Source of the DNA: Microbacterium paraoxydans
GTDB lineage: Bacteria; Actinomycetota; Actinomycetes; Actinomycetales; Microbacteriaceae
DNA: 64,000 bases
Assembly: GCF_018224615.1 (NCBI RefSeq)
Contig: NZ_JAGTUK010000002.1
Span: 806,001-870,000, forward strand
Reading direction: 5' to 3'
In this document: piece by piece, positions 1 to 9,269 of the stretch
Layout: every line of letters starts with the position of its first letter
How positions within the stretch are numbered: the first letter of the stretch is position 1
Position numbers and translations under genes: made by a program
The notes under the pieces: model-generated
Databases searched by the model: none
What the model was told of the DNA's origin: nothing
Seen by the model: only the letters and a program-made list of their open reading frames with translations

Positions 1-332
1 TCGATGGCGACCTTCCCGCGGTCGGCAAGGTCGGCGCCGAGGTCTCCGCCGAAGACGCGAAGGCGTTCGCGCGGACGTGCGCCCTCAACGCACTCGCCGC
101 TGCCGCCGATGTCGCCGGCGGTGTCGACCGGATCGCCGGCGTGGTCCGCGTGGGCGGTTTCGTCGGTTCGGCGGAGGGCTTCACGGGGCAGCCAGGCGTC
201 ATCAACGGCGCGAGCGAGGTGCTGGGTGAGATCTTCGGCGACGAGGGACGCCACGCGCGTGCCGCCGTGGGTGTCGCAGAGCTCCCGCTCGGCAGCCCGG
301 TCGAGGTCGAGGTCACGTTCCGCCTCGCCTGA
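1..332 (+). CDS. RidA (YjgF/YER057c) family protein, 3' part only
   Basis: The gene enters from the left edge, so its start is missing; about 109 C-terminal codons are visible, read in the frame whose first full codon begins at base 3. The end carries the family-typical AAVGVAELPLGSPVEVEV block, and an earlier segment, DRIAGVVRVGGFV, also fits RidA-like proteins of about 150 residues. Members hydrolyse reactive enamine/imine intermediates made by PLP enzymes, or have unknown roles in this subfamily. It converges on acs, and a perfect hairpin separates the two stops. Family assignment is fairly secure; the exact substrate cannot be told. Confidence 0.8.
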   Translation, partial: DGDLPAVGKVGAEVSAEDAKAFARTCALNALAAAADVAGGVDRIAGVVRVGGFVGSAEGFTGQPGVINGASEVLGEIFGDEGRHARAAVGVAELPLGSPVEVEVTFRLA

Positions 333-343
333 TCCGTACGCGC

Positions 344-373
344 GAACGCCCCCTCCGGCCGGAGGGGGCGTTC
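344..373. terminator. Bidirectional hairpin between ridA-like gene and acs
   Basis: A perfect 30-base palindrome whose left arm is GAACGCCCCCTCCGG and right arm its exact complement. It lies 11 bases after the RidA-like stop and 13 bases before the acs stop on the other strand, as expected for a shared terminator. There is no long T tract. Confidence 0.75.
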
Positions 374-386
374 GTCGTTCTGCGGC

Positions 387-2354
<1,968 letters not shown>

Positions 2355-2520
2355 CGGCAGGCGCTCCTTTGCGGCATACGGGTCATGCAGGCGTGGTCGC
2401 AGGGGGAAGGGGGCGACCAGGTCAGGGCGAATCTATCGGCGCTCTTCCCCGTCGAGTACTGCCGAAAGTCGGTACTGGGGCTGGTTTTGTCAGGACGGTC
2501 GCCTTGCGTACACTCGACGA

Positions 2521-2621
2521 CAGCCGAAATCTCATTCCGGCCTTGGCGCGCCCGATTCCCCCGATCGCGCGGCGCCGTGGGCGGCATCTCATTCCCCCCG
2601 TGAGATGCCGCCCATCTCTTT
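2521..2621 (+). ncRNA. Candidate ~100-nt small RNA
   Basis: TTGTCA at 2487-2492 and TACACT at 2509-2514, spaced 16 bp, predict a transcription start near 2521. About 60 bases on, a perfect 14-bp stem (2578-2591 with 2601-2614, loop of 9) is followed by TCTCTTT, a pyrimidine-rich tail fitting an intrinsic terminator. Promoter plus terminator without a reading frame suggests a small RNA or an attenuated leader. No known RNA family was recognised. Confidence 0.3.
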
Positions 2622-2634
2622 GGGAGCGCTCCCC
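2621..2634. promoter_or_regulatory. LacI/CebR-like palindromic operator
   Basis: TGGGAGCGCTCCCC matches 13 of 14 positions of TGGGAGCGCTCCCA, which I recall as the CebR (cellobiose repressor) site of Streptomyces. It lies 134 bp upstream of tadA and about 270 bp from acs. No LacI-family gene is in the window, so the regulator and the target are open. Confidence 0.4.
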
Positions 2635-2755
2635 GAACTCGCGCCGCGACCGCCCATCTCCTTCCGGACTCTGCACGGCCGGTCGCGCTGGTGCCTTGTA
2701 CACACCCGTCGTTTGCCGTGGGGTGGGCGGGCGCTTTCGGGACGGGTGCTGCGCC

Positions 2756-2761
2756 TAGCCT
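2756..2761 (+). promoter_or_regulatory. -10 element of leaderless tadA
   Basis: TAGCCT followed by exactly six bases and the tadA ATG at 2768. There is no Shine-Dalgarno sequence, so transcription probably starts at the A of ATG. Confidence 0.55.
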
Positions 2762-2767
2762 CGCCGC

Positions 2768-3778
2768 ATGCCTGAACGATTCGTGATCCGATCCAGGGAC
2801 GCCGACACGGACGGAGACCCCGCTGTGGGCTCCCCGCATGCGTCGCTCCTGGCCGAGTCCGCTTTCGCGCCGCTCGCGCCCTATGTGGACGACGCGGTGA
2901 CCGACGTGTTCGTCAACGGATCAGACGGCTTGTTCGTCGATCGGGGGCAGGGAGCGCAGGCCGTGCCGTCGTGGCGGGCGACCGAGCGCGAGGTCCGGGA
3001 CCTCGCCGTCGCTCTCGTCGCCCTGGGCGGCAGGCACCTCGACGATCAAGCGCCGTGCGTCGACGTCCGGCTCGGCGCCGGTGTGAGGGTGCACGCCGTC
3101 CTGGCGCCCGTCGCCACCGGCGGAACCGCACTGTCCATCAGGATCCCGCGCGTGCATGCGGCCGACCTCGATGCCCTCGGCGCACTCGGCACGATCGAGG
3201 CGACGCAGCGCGCCCGGCTCGAACGGCTGGTTGCCGAGCGGGCGAACATCCTCATCACGGGCGGCACCGGGACGGGCAAGACCACGCTGCTCTCCGCACT
3301 GCTGTCGTGCGTGCCACCCGGGGAGCGCATCGTCACGATCGAGGACGTCGCGGAGTTGCGGCCGCGACACCCGCACCACGTCGCCTTGGAGGTGCGTCAG
3401 GCGAACCTGGAGGGTGCGGGCGGCATCGGGCTGGCGCGGCTCGTGCGCGAGTCGTTGCGCATGCGCCCTGATCGGCTGGTGGTGGGGGAGTGCCGCGGCG
3501 AGGAGGTGCGGGAGCTGTTGACGGCCCTCAACACGGGGCACGACGGTGGTGCGGGGACCATGCACGCGAGCGGCCTGGCGGATGTGCCCGCGCGGCTGGA
3601 GGCTCTCGGCGCGCTTGCGGGGATGGACGCGGTGGCCCTCGCTCGACAGGCCGTGAGCGCGTTCACCGTCGTGCTGCATCTGCACAGGGAAGCCGACGGA
3701 ACACGTCGCATCGCCCACGTGGGACGACTCGTGATGAGTGGAGAGCGGCTGGGCATCGAGGAGGTCGAGCCGTGGTGA
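2768..3778 (+). CDS. tadA: TadA/CpaF family secretion ATPase
   Basis: A 336-residue hexameric ATPase of the type II/IV secretion superfamily that powers Flp/Tad pilus assembly from the cytoplasmic side. The Walker A loop GGTGTGKT is at about residues 165-172, the Asp-box-like IEDVAEL at about 191-197, and Walker B LVVGECRG at about 237-244, followed by NTGHDGGAGTMHA with the His-box residues. It is shorter than typical CpaF because the N-terminal extension is brief. It starts a run of genes that overlap or nearly touch, and its TGA overlaps the next GTG. No TadZ/Ssd gene precedes it, unlike the mycobacterial locus. Confidence 0.9.
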   Translation: MPERFVIRSRDADTDGDPAVGSPHASLLAESAFAPLAPYVDDAVTDVFVNGSDGLFVDRGQGAQAVPSWRATEREVRDLAVALVALGGRHLDDQAPCVDVRLGAGVRVHAVLAPVATGGTALSIRIPRVHAADLDALGALGTIEATQRARLERLVAERANILITGGTGTGKTTLLSALLSCVPPGERIVTIEDVAELRPRHPHHVALEVRQANLEGAGGIGLARLVRESLRMRPDRLVVGECRGEEVRELLTALNTGHDGGAGTMHASGLADVPARLEALGALAGMDAVALARQAVSAFTVVLHLHREADGTRRIAHVGRLVMSGERLGIEEVEPW

Positions 3779-4668
3779 CGTGGCGGCGTGGGGCGGAGCC
3801 TCCGCGCGAGGTCGATCTTGCGCACTCCGTGCAGACGTTGGCCGTGCTGCTCCAGGCGGGCGCTGCGCCTCTCGCCGCGTGGCGTCATCTCGCGGAGACG
3901 GGAGATCCGCCGGCGGCCGCGATCCTGGCGAGGGTGAACGGCGGCGCCTCGCTCGTCACCGCGATCCACGCACAGGGCGGACGCTGGACCGAGCTGGCGG
4001 CGGCCTGGGAGATCGCCACCGTGGTCGGTGCCCCGCTCGCCGAGGTCCTCCGCACGATCGCCGAGTCGGTGCGCGACGCGGCGTCGGCCGCAGACGATGT
4101 CCGCATCGCTCTGGCCGAGCCGGCGGGGACGGCGCGACTCCTGCTCTGGATGCCGCTCGCCGGGCTGCTCCTCGGCCTCGCGCTCGGCTTCGACACGATC
4201 GGCGTGGTGTTCGGGACTCCCGCGGGCGCGGTGTGCGCGCTCGCCGGGCTGCTGCTCGTCGCCGCCGCCCGGGTGTGGACGACGCGATTGCTGCGTCGTG
4301 CCCAGCCCGCTCCCGGCACGCCGGGCATCCGTGCCGAGCTCGTCGCTGTCGCTCTGCGCGGGGGAGCCCCGATCGACCGGGCGCTCCGGCTCGTGACCGA
4401 CACGGAAGTGGTCGACCAGGGAGGGGAGGAGAGCGTGCGCCGGGTACTCGACCTGTCGCGATCCGCTGGCGTGCCCGCGGTGGAACTGCTGCGTGCCTCC
4501 GCCGCCCAGGACCGGCACGCCGCGCGCGTGCAGGGGCGGCTTCGGGCGGCGGCGCTCTCGACACGACTGCTCGTTCCCCTCGGCGTGTGCACCCTGCCGG
4601 CGTTCCTGCTGCTCGGTGTCGCTCCACTGATGCTCAGCGTGCTGACCACCACGTCGCTCCCGCTGTGA
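3775..4668 (+). CDS. Type II secretion F-domain protein (TadB/TadC-like)
   Basis: A 297-residue inner-membrane platform protein of the Tad/Flp pilus machinery. The GTG at 3775 overlaps the tadA stop by four bases (GTGA); a second GTG lies one codon earlier. It has a soluble first half with an SVQTLAVLLQAGAAP helix typical of T2SSF domains, two hydrophobic segments around residues 120-170, a second soluble stretch, and a last hydrophobic segment at the C terminus. Tad systems usually have two such proteins, TadB and TadC; here only one complete one is present, so it may cover both roles. An open frame extends further upstream inside tadA but has no coding character there. Confidence 0.8.
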   Translation: MTWRRGAEPPREVDLAHSVQTLAVLLQAGAAPLAAWRHLAETGDPPAAAILARVNGGASLVTAIHAQGGRWTELAAAWEIATVVGAPLAEVLRTIAESVRDAASAADDVRIALAEPAGTARLLLWMPLAGLLLGLALGFDTIGVVFGTPAGAVCALAGLLLVAAARVWTTRLLRRAQPAPGTPGIRAELVAVALRGGAPIDRALRLVTDTEVVDQGGEESVRRVLDLSRSAGVPAVELLRASAAQDRHAARVQGRLRAAALSTRLLVPLGVCTLPAFLLLGVAPLMLSVLTTTSLPL

Positions 4669-4726
4669 GTTCTCGGAGCCTCCGACGAACGACGATCCCC
4701 GAAGGAAGAAAGAGGAAGAGAGAAGA

Positions 4727-4924
4727 ATGAACACCATCCCCAGACTCGACCGCCGTCGCGCTGCCGCCCTGTTCGGTGACGAGACCGGAGCCGCGACAGC
4801 CGAGTACGCGATCACGACCATGGCGGCCGTCGCCTTCGCCGGTCTCCTCGTCGTGATCATGCGTTCGGATGAGGTGCGCGGCATCCTCACCGGGCTCGTG
4901 CGTCGCGCTCTCACGGTCTCATGA
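4727..4924 (+). CDS. DUF4244 protein, Flp-pilin-like
   Basis: A 65-residue protein with the prepilin-like centre ETGAATAEYAITT, where the Glu five residues into the hydrophobic helix is the pilin hallmark, followed by one membrane helix. It is the likely major pilin subunit of the locus. A GAAAGAGGAAGAGAGAAGA purine run just upstream supplies a strong ribosome-binding site, as expected for a pilin made in excess. The stop overlaps the next start (ATGA). Confidence 0.8.
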   Translation: MNTIPRLDRRRAAALFGDETGAATAEYAITTMAAVAFAGLLVVIMRSDEVRGILTGLVRRALTVS

Positions 4925-5262
4925 GCAGGCGGTTGGGCGAGCGCGGCGCGGTGGCGGCGGAACTGGCGCTCGCCCTCCCGGCTGTCGTGCTCGTTCTCCT
5001 TGTCGGAGCCGGGGTGCTCGCTGCCGCGGCGCAACAGGTCGCTCTGCAGGATGCGACGGCCGACGCCGCCCGACTGGTCGGTCGTGGCGACGCGGAAGGC
5101 ATGGCGGCGGGCATCGTGTCGTCGGCCGTTCCCGGAGCCCGAGTGTCGTTCGCCGCCGCAGACGATCTGGTGTGTGCGCGCGCGACGCTCGACCTGACCG
5201 TCGGTGTGTTCGTACACATCCCGCTTCGCGCCTCGAGCTGTGCGCTGAACGGGGGCCGCTGA
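4921..5262 (+). CDS. TadE-like minor pilin
   Basis: A 113-residue protein beginning with a short positive stretch, then GAVAAELALALPAVVLVLLVG, a typical TadE pseudopilin signal with the Glu in place, and a small extracytoplasmic domain with two cysteines (residues in VCARA and SSCAL) that could form a disulfide. The ATG overlaps the previous stop and its own stop overlaps the next start, so the genes are translationally coupled. Likely a minor pilin or pilus-initiating subunit. Confidence 0.8.
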   Translation: MSRRLGERGAVAAELALALPAVVLVLLVGAGVLAAAAQQVALQDATADAARLVGRGDAEGMAAGIVSSAVPGARVSFAAADDLVCARATLDLTVGVFVHIPLRASSCALNGGR

Positions 5263-5591
5263 TGGCAGGCACGGTGCTCGCCGCCGGCGTGCTCGTCGTC
5301 GGTGCAACGCTCGCGGTCGGGCTCGTCGCCGTCGGCGGGGCCGCCGTCACCACGCAGCGGACCGCGGCCGCCGCTGACGCCGCCGCGCTCGCCGCGGCCG
5401 ACGCCCGCAGCGGTGCCGTGCCGACTTCTCAGACGCCCTGTGCCCTCGCCGCGCACGTGGCCCAGGCCGGCGGGGCACGGCTGGTGCGGTGTTCGCTGGC
5501 GGGGGACGTGGCGACCGTGACGGTGTCGGCGGCGTACGCTGGACTCGCAGCCGTCTCCCGCGCCCGTGCCGGGCAACCCGAGGAACCGTGA
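5262..5591 (+). CDS. Rv3654c-like TadE/TadG family protein
   Basis: A 109-residue protein with an N-terminal membrane helix (AGTVLAAGVLVVGATLAVG) followed by AAAADAAALAAADA, the alanine-rich segment typical of the Rv3654c family at the end of actinobacterial tad loci. Two cysteines (TPCALA and VRCSLA) may form a disulfide. The start ATG shares one base with the previous stop. Its role is unknown; position and composition suggest a minor pilus component. The gene ends the locus, 79 bases before topA. Confidence 0.75.
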   Translation: MAGTVLAAGVLVVGATLAVGLVAVGGAAVTTQRTAAAADAAALAAADARSGAVPTSQTPCALAAHVAQAGGARLVRCSLAGDVATVTVSAAYAGLAAVSRARAGQPEEP

Positions 5592-5670
5592 CGGCCGCGC
5601 TACCCCTCGCTCGCTGTGAAGGACCCCGCACAGCGGTGTGTATGGTGTGCTTCGAAGAAAGGACGCACCC

Positions 5671-8556
5671 TTGGCTGAAGGCAAGAAGCTCGTCATCGTC
5701 GAGTCCCCGACGAAGATGCGGTCTATTCAGGGATACCTCGGCGACGGGTACGAGGTGCTCAGCTCCGTCGGCCACATCCGCGACCTCGCCGACAAGAAGG
5801 ACATCCCCGCCGAGGACAAGAAGGCGTACGGGAAGTACTCGATCGACATCGACAACGGCTTCGACCCGTACTACGTCGTCTCCGACCGCAAGACCAAGAC
5901 CGTCGCTGAGCTCAAGCGCGCGCTCAAGAGCGCCGACGAGCTTCTGCTCGCCACTGATGAAGACCGCGAAGGTGAGGCGATCGCCTGGCACCTGCTCGAG
6001 ACGCTCAAGCCCAAGGTGCCCGTGAAACGGATGGTCTTCCACGAGATCACGAAGGACGCGATCCAGGCGGCCGTCGGGAACACGCGTGAGCTGGATCACG
6101 CCCTCGTCGACGCGCAGGAGACGCGACGCATCCTCGACCGCCTGTACGGGTGGGACGTGTCGCCGGTGCTCTGGTACAAGGTCAAGACCGGGATCTCCGC
6201 CGGGCGTGTGCAGTCCGCGGCGACCCGCCTGATCGTCGACCGCGAGCGCGAGCGCATGGCGTTCGTGTCCGCCGAGTACTGGGACGTCGATGCGGATGCC
6301 GCGGCGACCGGCACGTCCTTCCGCATCCGTCTCGTGCGCGTCGACGGGGGACAGCTCGCCCGCGGCTCCGACTTCGACGACACCGGCGCACTCAAGAAGG
6401 CCGTGGTCGTGCTCGACGAGGCGCGCGCCGCAGCACTGGCCAAGGCCGTCGAGATCGCGGGGGCGGGAACGGTCACCAAGGTCGAGGCGAAGCCGGGCAC
6501 GCGCAGCCCGTATGCCCCCTTCACGACCTCCACCATGCAGCAGGAGGCGGGCCGCAAGCTCTCGATGAGCGCCAAGCAGGCCATGAGCGTCGCGCAGCGC
6601 CTGTACGAGAAGGGGTACATCACCTATATGCGTACCGACTCCACGGCGCTGAGCACCCAGGCGGTGCAGGCGGCGCGGAGCCAGGCGGTGGCCCTCTACG
6701 GCGACAGTGCAGTGCCGCTCAAGCCGCGCGTCTACAAGTCGAAGAGCAAGAATGCGCAGGAGGCTCACGAGGCCATCCGTCCCTCCGGCGAGAACTTCCG
6801 TACGCCAGCGTCGCTCTCCTCCGAGCTCGACCGGGAGGAGCAGCGGCTCTACGACCTGATCTGGAAGCGCACGGTCGCGAGCCAGATGGCCGACGCGAAG
6901 TACGAGACCACGACCGTGACGATCGCGGTGGACGCCGATGGGCAGACCGCCGAGTTCACCGCTTCCGGAACCGTGTACACCTTCAAGGGCTTCCTGGAGG
7001 CGTACGAGGAGGGCCGCGACGAGAAGCGCAGCGATGCGGACGCCGCCGAGAACCAGTCGCTCCCAGCCGTCGCCGTGGGCGACGAGCTGAGCGTCTCGAA
7101 GGCCGAGGCCAAGGGACACCGCACCACCCCCAAGCCCCGGTACACCGAGGCATCGCTCGTGAAGGTGCTGGAGGAGAAGGGCATCGGCCGCCCGTCGACC
7201 TTCGCCACGATCCCCGAGACCATCCTCGACCGCGGCTACGCGGTCAAGCGCGGGCAGGCGCTCGTACCCACGTGGCTGGCGTTCAGCGTCGTGCGCTTGC
7301 TCGAGGAGCACTTCGCCGAGCTGGTCGACTACGACTTCACGGCCGCCCTGGAGGACGATCTCGACACCATCGCCAGGGGTGAGCAGAACCGCGTCGAGTG
7401 GTTGAAGTCGTTCTACTTCGGCTCCGAGTCGCACGTGGGGCTGCGGCAGGTCGTCGACAACCTCGGTGAGATCGACGCGCGGGCGCTGAACTCCACTCGC
7501 ATCACCGACACCGCGACCCTGCGCTTCGGCAAGTACGGCCCCTACCTCGAGGTCGCGGATCCGGAGAACCCGGACGCGAAGCCCCGCATCGTGAACGTGC
7601 CGGAGGACCTCGCGCCCGACGAGCTGACCGCGGAGAAGGCGCAGGAGCTCATCGACGCCCCGGTCGCGGGAGACCGCGTGCTGGGGGAGAACCCGGAGAA
7701 CGGCAAGATCATCGTCGTCAAGGACGGGCGCTTCGGGCCGTACGTGCAGGAGAACGACCCGGTCTCGGAGGACGCCGCGGTCGACGAGGCGACGGGTGAA
7801 GTGGTCGAGACGCCGAAGCCCAAGCGCGGCGCGAAGAAGGAGGCGGCGCCCAAGCCGCGCACGGCATCTCTGTTCCGTTCGATGTCGGTCGACACGCTCG
7901 ACCTCGACACGGCGCTCAAGCTGCTGAGCCTGCCGCGAGTGGTCGGCGTCGATCCGGAGTCCGGCGATGAGATCACGGCCCAGAACGGCCGGTTCGGTCC
8001 GTACCTGAAAAAAGGCACGGACTCGCGGTCGCTCGACAGCGAGTCGCAGATCTTCGACGTGACGCTGGAGCAGGCACTCGAGATCTACGCGCAGCCGAAG
8101 TACGGCGCTGGCCGGCGGGCTTCGAGCGCGCTCGCCGAGTTCGACGCCGACCCAGTGAGCGGCAAGCCGATCCGGGTGCGCGACGGGCGCTTCGGTCCGT
8201 ATGTGACCGATGGTGAAACGAACGTCACGATCCCGCGCGGGCAGAAGCCCGAAGACATCACGTTCGAGATTGCCACGCAGATGCTCGCCGACAAGCGCGC
8301 CAAGGGGCCGGCGCCCAAGCGTGGTGCGCGCGCGGGAGCGAAGAAGGCTCCGGCGAAGAAGGCCGGCACCGCTGCCGCGAAGACCACCGCGAAGAAGGCC
8401 ACCGCGAAGACCACCGCGAAGAAGGCGACCGCGAAGAAGGCCACCGCGAAGTCGACGACAGCGGCGTCCGCGGCACGGTCGGCTGCGGCGAAGAAGGCCG
8501 CGGCGACGCGTGCGGCGAACGCCGCGGCGAAGGCGGCGGAGAAGGCGGGCTCGTGA
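5671..8556 (+). CDS. topA: DNA topoisomerase I
   Basis: A 961-residue type IA topoisomerase that relaxes negative supercoils. I chose the TTG at 5671 because AGAAAGGA lies 7 bases before it and the Toprim VESPTK follows at once; a GTG at 5638 would add 11 residues without homology. The Toprim DEDREGE is at about residues 97-103, and the active-site tyrosine is in ITYMRTDS at about 319. Several C-terminal FGPY repeats follow instead of zinc fingers, as in other actinobacteria. The last ~75 residues are a lysine/alanine/threonine-rich tail (repeats of AKKATAK) that probably binds DNA and boosts processivity, as known for mycobacterial TopA. The stop overlaps tmk. Confidence 0.95.
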   Translation: MAEGKKLVIVESPTKMRSIQGYLGDGYEVLSSVGHIRDLADKKDIPAEDKKAYGKYSIDIDNGFDPYYVVSDRKTKTVAELKRALKSADELLLATDEDREGEAIAWHLLETLKPKVPVKRMVFHEITKDAIQAAVGNTRELDHALVDAQETRRILDRLYGWDVSPVLWYKVKTGISAGRVQSAATRLIVDRERERMAFVSAEYWDVDADAAATGTSFRIRLVRVDGGQLARGSDFDDTGALKKAVVVLDEARAAALAKAVEIAGAGTVTKVEAKPGTRSPYAPFTTSTMQQEAGRKLSMSAKQAMSVAQRLYEKGYITYMRTDSTALSTQAVQAARSQAVALYGDSAVPLKPRVYKSKSKNAQEAHEAIRPSGENFRTPASLSSELDREEQRLYDLIWKRTVASQMADAKYETTTVTIAVDADGQTAEFTASGTVYTFKGFLEAYEEGRDEKRSDADAAENQSLPAVAVGDELSVSKAEAKGHRTTPKPRYTEASLVKVLEEKGIGRPSTFATIPETILDRGYAVKRGQALVPTWLAFSVVRLLEEHFAELVDYDFTAALEDDLDTIARGEQNRVEWLKSFYFGSESHVGLRQVVDNLGEIDARALNSTRITDTATLRFGKYGPYLEVADPENPDAKPRIVNVPEDLAPDELTAEKAQELIDAPVAGDRVLGENPENGKIIVVKDGRFGPYVQENDPVSEDAAVDEATGEVVETPKPKRGAKKEAAPKPRTASLFRSMSVDTLDLDTALKLLSLPRVVGVDPESGDEITAQNGRFGPYLKKGTDSRSLDSESQIFDVTLEQALEIYAQPKYGAGRRASSALAEFDADPVSGKPIRVRDGRFGPYVTDGETNVTIPRGQKPEDITFEIATQMLADKRAKGPAPKRGARAGAKKAPAKKAGTAAAKTTAKKATAKTTAKKATAKKATAKSTTAASAARSAAAKKAAATRAANAAAKAAEKAGS
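8330..8545 (+). repeat. Coding repeat: AKKA-type basic tail of TopA
   Basis: Tandem variants of a codon string for AKKATAK, AKKAPAK and AAAKAA, rich in GCG AAG AAG. It is a low-complexity coding repeat, prone to slippage-type length variation, and not a mobile element. Confidence 0.7.
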
Positions 8557-9182
8557 CCGCGGGCCGTGGGGCCTGGATCACACTCGAGGGCGGAGACGGC
8601 TCGGGCAAGACCACGCAGGCTGATCTGCTCGCGGACTGGCTGGAGCAGAGCGGGCACACGGTCGTGCGCACCAGGGAGCCGGGCGGATCCGAGGTGGGCA
8701 CACTGATCCGGGAGATCGTGCTCCACCACCGCGGCGACATCGCGCCCCGCGCCGAGGCACTGTTGTACGCCGCCGACCGGGCGCACCATGTCGCCACGGT
8801 GGTGCGGCCGGCGCTCGCCCGCGGTGACGTCGTGCTCCAGGACCGCTACCTCGACTCGTCCGTGGCCTACCAGGGCGCCGGACGGGTGCTCGACCCGGTC
8901 GAGGTCCGCGACCTGTCGCTGTGGGCGGCGGAGGGCGCGCTCCCCGACCTGACGGTACTGCTCGACCTCGATCCCGCGGAAGCGCGCACACGGCTCGATT
9001 CCGCCGACAAGCCCTTCGACCGTCTGGAGGCCGAGAAGGCGGAGTTCCACTCGCGCGTGCGCGAGGCCTACCTGGCGCTGGCCGCGGCCGAGCCGGAGCG
9101 GTTCCTCGTGCTCGATGCCGCACGGGCACCGGAGGAGATCGCGGAGCCGATCCGGCGTCGCGTCGGCGCACTGTTCGACTGA
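8553..9182 (+). CDS. tmk: Thymidylate kinase
   Basis: A 209-residue dTMP kinase, making dTDP for DNA synthesis. The P-loop GGDGSGKTT is at residues 13-21, the REPGG that positions dTMP follows at about 43, and the DRY motif at about 97 is followed by SSVAYQGAGR. The GTG start overlaps the topA stop (GTGA), so translation is coupled to topA. Length and motifs are normal for the family. Confidence 0.95.
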   Translation: MTAGRGAWITLEGGDGSGKTTQADLLADWLEQSGHTVVRTREPGGSEVGTLIREIVLHHRGDIAPRAEALLYAADRAHHVATVVRPALARGDVVLQDRYLDSSVAYQGAGRVLDPVEVRDLSLWAAEGALPDLTVLLDLDPAEARTRLDSADKPFDRLEAEKAEFHSRVREAYLALAAAEPERFLVLDAARAPEEIAEPIRRRVGALFD

Positions 9183-9257
9183 TCCTCCACATTCTCGGGG
9201 CTCGACGTCGCGACCACGGATGACGCGAGAGGTCCCCGCGGCGTCGGCGGTCCCGAT

Positions 9258-9263
9258 TAGGCT
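9258..9263 (+). promoter_or_regulatory. -10 element of leaderless holB
   Basis: TAGGCT, then six bases (GAGGAC), then the holB ATG at 9270. The GAGGA is too close to the ATG to act as a Shine-Dalgarno sequence, which supports leaderless initiation. Confidence 0.55.
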
Positions 9264-9269
9264 GAGGAC

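Larger units (their letters stand above)
2355..2767. other. 413-bp divergent intergenic region acs / tad
   Basis: No convincing protein gene. On the plus strand it contains, in order, a sigma70-like promoter at 2487-2514, a 14-bp hairpin at 2578-2614, a TGGGAGCGCTCCC palindrome at 2621-2634 and the tadA -10 element at 2756-2761. A possible acs -10 (TAGATT on the minus strand, near 2430) has no good -35. Confidence 0.6.

Noticed and set aside
3397..5307. A 636-codon open frame on the minus strand
   Set aside because: It lies opposite the Tad genes, has Arg/His/Pro-rich composition and no recognisable domain. Such frames arise from GC-rich third positions.
5638..5670. An upstream GTG start for topA
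   Set aside because: It adds 11 residues without homology; AAAGGA fits the TTG at 5671.
5347..7434. A 695-codon open frame opposite topA
   Set aside because: It mirrors topA codons and has no domain; topA is unambiguous.
8330..8545. A possible CRISPR-like or mobile repeat
   Set aside because: The repeats are in-frame lysine/alanine codons of TopA with no spacers.
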